In this document: piece by piece, positions 5,781 to 8,931 of the stretch | Numbering within the stretch: position 1 is the stretch's first letter | Layout of the letters: the number at the start of each line of letters is the position of its first letter | Assembly (NCBI GenBank): GCA_026193735.1 | Contig: JAPHUJ010000024.1 | Coordinates: 1 to 8,931 of the forward strand | DNA: 8,931 nucleotides | Origin: Sulfurovum sp. | Lineage (GTDB): Bacteria > Campylobacterota > Campylobacteria > Campylobacterales > Sulfurovaceae | Direction of reading: 5' to 3' | Notes under the pieces: generated by a model | Databases searched by the model: none | The model's input: the letters and a program-made list of their open reading frames with translations, nothing else | Told to the model about the DNA's origin: nothing | Position numbers and translations under genes: made by a program

Positions 5781-6438
5781 ACAAAGGAAGTTGATCTAGC
5801 AGTTTTTGGGTATTGAGAAGTTCTATATTTTTATGGTTCACATCGATGATACCATCATGTTTAAGCATTTGTAAGTGACGGTTAAGTACTTTGCGTACAG
5901 TGCCTATGAGGCTTGCGATCTCTTCATGGGATAGATCGTGTATGAGATTGAGTTTATTTTTGCTTTCATGGTTTATATTTTTAGAGATGAGTTTCAACAG
6001 CCTTGTGTGAGTATCATAAAAGGAAAGATCCAGGGCCAACTCTTCCATGTTACGAAATACTTTGGCTATGTAGGGGAAAAGAAGTTTATTGAAGTCAGGA
6101 TTTTCAACCATCCATCTTTTAACAACTTCCATGGGAAATACGATGATTTTCACCTCATCTAAAGCATACAATAACTTATCATGTATTTTATTATCTAAAA
6201 GTGATATGACATCACACATATCTCCATATGTCAATATCCTCAAAGTCTGCTCTTTTCCATTTTGGAGATTGACCTGAGAAACCTTTATTCTTCCATCAAG
6301 TACAAAAAAGAACTTTTCACACATCTTTTCTGGCGTAAAAAGAAATTCTCCTTTTGAAAAGAGAACTACCTTTCCATATTTTTCGATATCTTGATGTAAT
6401 GTGCTTTGTTCAATATCTAAAGGCAATACTTGTAGCAT
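5779..6438 (-). CDS. Crp/Fnr-family transcriptional regulator
   Basis: This 219-residue protein has an N-terminal cyclic-nucleotide-binding-like beta-roll (about 20-110: FSKGEFLFTPEKMCEKFFFVLDGRIKV, then LRILTYGDMCDVISLLD). A long dimer helix follows (about 112-150), and a C-terminal winged helix-turn-helix spans LSHEEIASLIGTVRKVLNRHLQML (169-192). The probable recognition helix is TVRKVLNRHL, unlike the RETVGR of CRP or the Fnr version, so its operator is not predictable from those. The cAMP-contacting Gly-Glu..Arg-Ser signature of CRP is absent, and there is no N-terminal Cys cluster of the Fnr iron-sulfur type; only C40 and C75 are present. The signal is therefore unknown. The start at 6438 has AAGGAG 5 nt upstream and is preferred over an ATG at 6459. 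The hsp20 operon follows 96 bp downstream on the same strand, making it a plausible target; an inverted repeat over its own promoter hints at autoregulation. Confidence 0.9.
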   Translation of the reverse strand: MLQVLPLDIEQSTLHQDIEKYGKVVLFSKGEFLFTPEKMCEKFFFVLDGRIKVSQVNLQNGKEQTLRILTYGDMCDVISLLDNKIHDKLLYALDEVKIIVFPMEVVKRWMVENPDFNKLLFPYIAKVFRNMEELALDLSFYDTHTRLLKLISKNINHESKNKLNLIHDLSHEEIASLIGTVRKVLNRHLQMLKHDGIIDVNHKNIELLNTQKLLDQLPL

Positions 6439-6443
6439 TTTAG

Positions 6444-6449
6444 CTCCTT
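6444..6449 (-). promoter_or_regulatory. Shine-Dalgarno that fixes the start of the crp/fnr gene
   Basis: AAGGAG on the minus strand lies 5 nt before the ATG at 6438. The alternative in-frame ATG at 6459 would add seven residues (MYVKGAK) that are encoded by this very site. Confidence 0.75.
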
Positions 6450-6453
6450 TTAC

Positions 6454-6485
6454 ATACAAATAGAATATAAAAAAATCTATTGTAT
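6454..6485. repeat. Inverted repeat over the crp/fnr promoter (candidate operator)
   Basis: ATACAAATAGA (6454-6464) and TCTATTGTAT (6476-6485) are inverted copies with one extra A in the left arm, around an 11-base A-rich centre. The right arm coincides with the -10 box read leftward and the left arm lies in the short leader, so a protein bound here would straddle the transcription start. This is a typical position for autorepression. Confidence 0.5.
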
Positions 6486-6487
6486 CA
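6479..6487 (-). promoter_or_regulatory. Extended -10 promoter for the crp/fnr gene
   Basis: On the minus strand the sequence reads TGATACAAT: a one-mismatch -10 (TACAAT, 6484-6479) preceded by TG with one spacer base. No matching -35 is present at 17 bp; a TTGACA upstream is 28 bp away and too far. The leader would be about 34 nt. Confidence 0.5.
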
Positions 6488-6533
6488 TATTCCCCCCTCT
6501 CTCAGGTAATATTGTCAAAAACCCATCTATAGA

Positions 6534-7115
6534 TTACTTTTCAGCGTTCTTACGAAGTGCTTTTAAATTTTTCTGATAGTCTTTCTCCTCGCCATAGACT
6601 AAGTACTTATCATAATAGCTATGCTGATAGGCGACCTTCTTTGCATGTTTGATAGGACAGAAATAAAACTCTGTTCTACCTGCTATCGCTGAAGCATACT
6701 GCATTAAACCATTAACATAAGAACAATATACACAATTGAGTTTCTCAATCGGATTTAAATACCCAAGGTATTGATGATCAAAAATGACATAGTTGCTGCG
6801 TTTAATAAACCCAAACTTGAAGATTCTAAATACCGTATGCTGATAGATAAAGAGTATCACGTCAAAGAGTATAGTAGGAATGATCATTCCATAGATGATA
6901 GGTGCAGCAAGAAAATGTAAAAGAGGAACTTCTCCAAACCAGATTAAAAGGTTTTTCATATTTTCTTTTTGCTTAGATACAACCTCTTTATCAAACTTTA
7001 CATAACCATTATGAATCTCATAGGAGATATGACTCTCTTGTTTAGCAATCTCTTCAGCAAGCTTTAACTTCATAGATTCTATCTCTTCTACAATTTCTCT
7101 GATCTTATCATTCAT
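6534..7115 (-). CDS. Conserved membrane protein of unknown function with CxxC and CPxxxH motifs
   Basis: This protein has 193 residues. The N-terminal 1-50 is a charged helix rich in Glu/Lys (EIVEEIESMKLKLAEEIAKQ, coiled-coil-like). Two closely spaced hydrophobic helices follow at about 56-95 (NLLIWFGEVPLLHFLAAPIIYGM and PTILFDVILFIYQHTVF). The C-terminal, probably cytosolic, domain contains FDHQYLGYLNPIEKLNCVYC with a CxxC (C128, C131), then ASAIAGRTEFYFCPIKHAKK with C153, P154 and H157. Three Cys plus His in this spacing could bind a metal ion, but this is not shown. I recall similar unnamed proteins in other proteobacteria but know no function. AAAGG lies 6 nt before the ATG. The gene has its own apparent promoter and sits downstream of, and in line with, a LytTR two-component system, which could control it. 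Confidence 0.85.
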   Translation of the reverse strand: MNDKIREIVEEIESMKLKLAEEIAKQESHISYEIHNGYVKFDKEVVSKQKENMKNLLIWFGEVPLLHFLAAPIIYGMIIPTILFDVILFIYQHTVFRIFKFGFIKRSNYVIFDHQYLGYLNPIEKLNCVYCSYVNGLMQYASAIAGRTEFYFCPIKHAKKVAYQHSYYDKYLVYGEEKDYQKNLKALRKNAEK

Positions 7116-7155
7116 GAATAACCTTTTTATGGTTCAAAATTTGCATCTTTTGTAT

Positions 7156-7161
7156 ATTATA
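7156..7161 (-). promoter_or_regulatory. -10 element for the unknown membrane protein gene
   Basis: A perfect TATAAT on the minus strand lies 40 nt upstream of the ATG at 7115, giving a leader of about 34 nt. The -35 position holds no consensus and is instead occupied by a direct repeat (7162-7181), suggesting that an activator may be needed. Confidence 0.5.
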
Positions 7162-7181
7162 CATAGTTAACTCCATAGTTA
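7162..7181 (-). repeat. Direct repeat TAACTATG x2 with 12-bp period next to a -10 box
   Basis: Read on the minus strand, TAACTATG occurs twice (7181-7174 and 7169-7162) separated by GAGT, a period of 12 bp, and the second copy abuts TATAAT. On the plus strand each copy contains ATAGTTA, which partly resembles the half-site described for LytTR-type DNA-binding domains. The classical LytTR arrangement has repeats about 21-22 bp apart, so the match is only suggestive. Confidence 0.5.
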
Positions 7182-7249
7182 GATGATTCATTTTAATTTA
7201 ATAATTTCCATATACCAAATGTACATACGTTTAAATACTAAAGTGATCA

Positions 7250-7945
7250 CTACACAGAAAATGTATTCCTGAAAAATTTTGCTCCGTCTTTACTGGATTC
7301 TATCTGATCAGAAATGTCCTGAAAGGAAAAACGTAACTTACTTTGTTCTATCGTTTCCATCTCTTTGATCTTGTTAATATTTATAAGGTAAGAGCGGTGT
7401 ATGCGTATAAAATCATGCCCCAGTAATTGTTTTTCAAGGTCTGATATCTTGTGTGCATAGTAAGAAAAACCTTTTGCAGAACGCAACATGACTTCAGAGA
7501 GATCAGCTTTGACATAGTAAATATCTTCAGGTTTTAAAAGGTAATAATTCTCACCATTCTTACTCATGAGACGAAATTTTTCATTGTTTTTTGTTTCCAG
7601 CTTGACACGTTCTATGCTTTGCTGCAACTGCTCCATGCTAAAAGGTTTGACAAGGTAACCCACCGCACCTATATCAAACGCTTTCAGCGCATGTTCACTG
7701 TAAGCAGTTTGAAAAATGATGGCCAGATCTTCTTGATGGTAACGCAGTTCATAGCCAAGTTCCAATCCACTGGTTTGAGGCATATTAATGTCAAGCAGTA
7801 CAAGGTCAAAATGTGCCTCTTTTACTGCTTCAAGGGCACTCATGGCATTATCTGCTTCTACAATATCTTCATACCCCAGTGTACCAAGCATACGCTTGAG
7901 TCTGGCAAGTGCCAGTACCTCATCATCAACGATAAGTATTTTCAT
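7250..7945 (-). CDS. LytTR-family response regulator
   Basis: This 231-residue protein has an N-terminal receiver domain (1-120) with the acidic pair D7/D8 (MKILIVDDEVLALARL), phosphoacceptor D52 (LVLLDINMP), T80 (IIFQTAYSEHA) and K100 (GYLVKPFS), all the residues needed for phosphotransfer. The C-terminal LytTR DNA-binding domain (about 125-225) is recognised by EDIYYVKADLSEVMLRSAKG and the signature FIRIHRSYLININKIKEM. LytTR proteins bind imperfect direct repeats, usually near the -35 of target genes. The gene overlaps the 3' end of the sensor kinase gene by 20 bp; its GGAG site lies within that overlap region, 6 nt before the ATG, so the pair is coupled. Targets are unknown; the membrane-protein gene immediately downstream, with a direct repeat at its promoter, is a candidate. 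Confidence 0.95.
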   Translation of the reverse strand: MKILIVDDEVLALARLKRMLGTLGYEDIVEADNAMSALEAVKEAHFDLVLLDINMPQTSGLELGYELRYHQEDLAIIFQTAYSEHALKAFDIGAVGYLVKPFSMEQLQQSIERVKLETKNNEKFRLMSKNGENYYLLKPEDIYYVKADLSEVMLRSAKGFSYYAHKISDLEKQLLGHDFIRIHRSYLININKIKEMETIEQSKLRFSFQDISDQIESSKDGAKFFRNTFSV

Positions 7946-8931
7946 GACACTCTCCTAAATAAAGTATAAAAGTGGGTTTTTCTTTGTTAGTCACTTCAAT
8001 AGTACCCTTACAAAGAAGTTTTAAACGCTGTGCTAAATTTGTAAGTCCTGTACCAAAGTCTGTACTGCTCATCGCTTTGCCGTCATTTTGGAGTATGAGT
8101 TTGTTTTGTGTCATATCATAAGATAGAGATATATGCAAAATATTTTTGGCTACAAAACCGTGTTTTATGGCATTTTCTACAAGCAACTGTATGGAAAACT
8201 TTGGTACTTCAATTTTAGGGATCGGCTCAATTAACTGCAAATGTATCTTGCCTGAAAAACGTATGTTTTCAAGTTCTACATAATCACGTACATTTCTAAG
8301 TTCGTCATCAAGCGGTATCAGTGCTTTTTCATCCATAGTGTTACGCAAAAATGTTGAGACTTTTAAAATAGCAAGCTCGGCTTTTTCCGGGTCTTGGTGA
8401 ATGAGTTCAGCTATAGAGTTGAGTGCATTAAACAAGAAATGAGGATTTAACTGTGTCTCCAATGACCGAAGACGGCTTTGCACATAATGGTGGTCTACTT
8501 CCTCCTTTTCGTTGCGCATCTTGACAAAACGGTAAAGCAATGCACCTACAATATAAGTTAAAAAACCTATCGCTACTGCAATTTGTACACTATGCGTATG
8601 AAACAAGGAAAGGAGGTCGATATGTAAAAATTCTGCAATCATAGTACTCACTAAAGTACCTAAAAACCCAGAAAGAAAGGAGAAAAAGATAGCTAAAGGA
8701 AGCCAAAATATTTCTGAGATCTTCGGAAGAATAGCCTGGTTCATATAGGTAATGAAAACAAGGGAAAAAAGTGTGATAGAAAAACCAAGTAAAGCCCCAA
8801 AGAGTGCTCCCTGAACCCATTCTCGTTCCAAAAGTACATACCCTAAAGAAGACAGAAGCATCGCAAAGACTATACCTGTAAGCAAAATGTAAAGCCAATC
8901 AAATGCTTTGATACGTAAAGCAATATTATAC
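7926..8931 (-). CDS. LytS/AlgZ-type membrane sensor histidine kinase, 5' end outside window
   Basis: The frame is open to the right edge. About 334 residues are visible, beginning ...NIALRIKAFDWLYILLTGIV. The apparent start at 8885 is a TTG inside a membrane helix and is probably not the true start. Four hydrophobic helices are seen (around LLTGIVFAMLLSSLGYVLL, ALFGALLGFSITLFSLVFI, LPLAIFFSFLSGFLGTLV and IAVAIGFLTYIVGALLYRF) with very short loops, so there is no sizeable periplasmic sensor domain in the visible part. The His-kinase region follows: RSLETQLNPHFLFNALNSIAEL, with the phosphorylated His at 8439-8441, an N-box in LVENAIKHGF, and a short ATPase lid with GTGLTNLAQRL. This is the LytS/AlgZ/YehU class, which pairs with LytTR regulators; the partner gene follows with a 20-bp overlap. 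The signal is unknown and may be sensed in or near the membrane. Confidence 0.93.
   Translation of the reverse strand, partial: YNIALRIKAFDWLYILLTGIVFAMLLSSLGYVLLEREWVQGALFGALLGFSITLFSLVFITYMNQAILPKISEIFWLPLAIFFSFLSGFLGTLVSTMIAEFLHIDLLSLFHTHSVQIAVAIGFLTYIVGALLYRFVKMRNEKEEVDHHYVQSRLRSLETQLNPHFLFNALNSIAELIHQDPEKAELAILKVSTFLRNTMDEKALIPLDDELRNVRDYVELENIRFSGKIHLQLIEPIPKIEVPKFSIQLLVENAIKHGFVAKNILHISLSYDMTQNKLILQNDGKAMSSTDFGTGLTNLAQRLKLLCKGTIEVTNKEKPTFILYLGECHENTYR

Noticed and set aside
6492..6497. Run of six C (G on the minus strand) upstream of the crp/fnr gene, as a phase-variable tract
   Set aside because: Phase-variable G tracts in Campylobacterota are usually eight or more bases and inside or close to coding starts. 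Six bases upstream of the promoter is too short to claim.
6513..6518. TTGACA on the minus strand as the -35 of the crp/fnr promoter
   Set aside because: It is 28 bp from the extended -10, well beyond a workable spacer.
6525..6534. Palindrome ATCTATAGAT near the end of the unknown membrane-protein gene
   Set aside because: Ten bases of AT-rich palindrome is expected by chance in such DNA, and there is no T-tract.
7242..7251. Palindrome AGTGATCACT at the end of the response regulator gene as an operator
   Set aside because: It overlaps the stop codon, is far from the next start and is a single copy. There is no further support.
8883..8885. TTG at 8885 as the start of the sensor kinase
   Set aside because: The frame stays open to the window edge with sensible membrane-protein sequence (…RIKAFDWLYIL…), and no ribosome site precedes the TTG. 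The gene is treated as cut by the edge.
8590..8898. Second minus-strand open frame within the sensor kinase
   Set aside because: It is frame-shifted relative to the kinase membrane region, and its Phe/Tyr/Ser-rich product looks like a shadow of that coding sequence.

Overview
The window is AT-rich bacterial chromosome. It carries ten protein-coding genes, two of them cut by the window edges, and no RNA genes, insertion sequences or CRISPR arrays that I can see. Three things suggest a Campylobacterota-type bacterium (Sulfurovum/Sulfurimonas-like): the compact gene packing, the promoters with good -10 but poor -35 elements, and the style of the Crp/Fnr, Hsp20 and LytTR proteins. This is an inference, not a demonstrated assignment. 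By eye, the left third (about 1-3450) looks somewhat more GC-rich than the rest and may have a different origin.

Layout. At 1-242 (+) is the C-terminal end of a dihydroorotate dehydrogenase-like flavoprotein. Converging on it is a two-gene operon on the minus strand. The first gene (3453-1462) is a fusion of protein-L-isoaspartate O-methyltransferase with an erythromycin-esterase-family domain. Its TAA stop directly abuts the ATG of the second gene (1461-301), a helical, probably (alpha/alpha)-barrel protein of unknown function. A long AT-rich intergenic region (3454-3849) holds a promoter for the rightward gene (3850-4257), a small PGPGW-like membrane protein.

The remaining genes are all on the minus strand. 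Read in transcription order they are: a partial LytS/AlgZ-type sensor kinase (beyond 8931 to 7926), its LytTR response regulator (7945-7250, overlapping the kinase by 20 bp), an unknown two-helix membrane protein with a Cys-rich cytosolic tail (7115-6534), a Crp/Fnr-family regulator (6438-5779), and a tight operon of three small heat shock proteins (5682-4282). The last of the three has a signal peptide and is probably periplasmic.

How they may fit together: the PCMT-esterase fusion (repair of damaged aspartyl residues plus a hydrolase), the cytoplasmic and periplasmic Hsp20s and the adjacent Crp/Fnr regulator look like a protein-quality/stress neighbourhood. The least explained parts are the fusion/helical-barrel pair, the exported Hsp20, an inverted repeat over the crp/fnr promoter, and a 12-bp-period direct repeat over the promoter of the unknown membrane protein beside the LytTR system.
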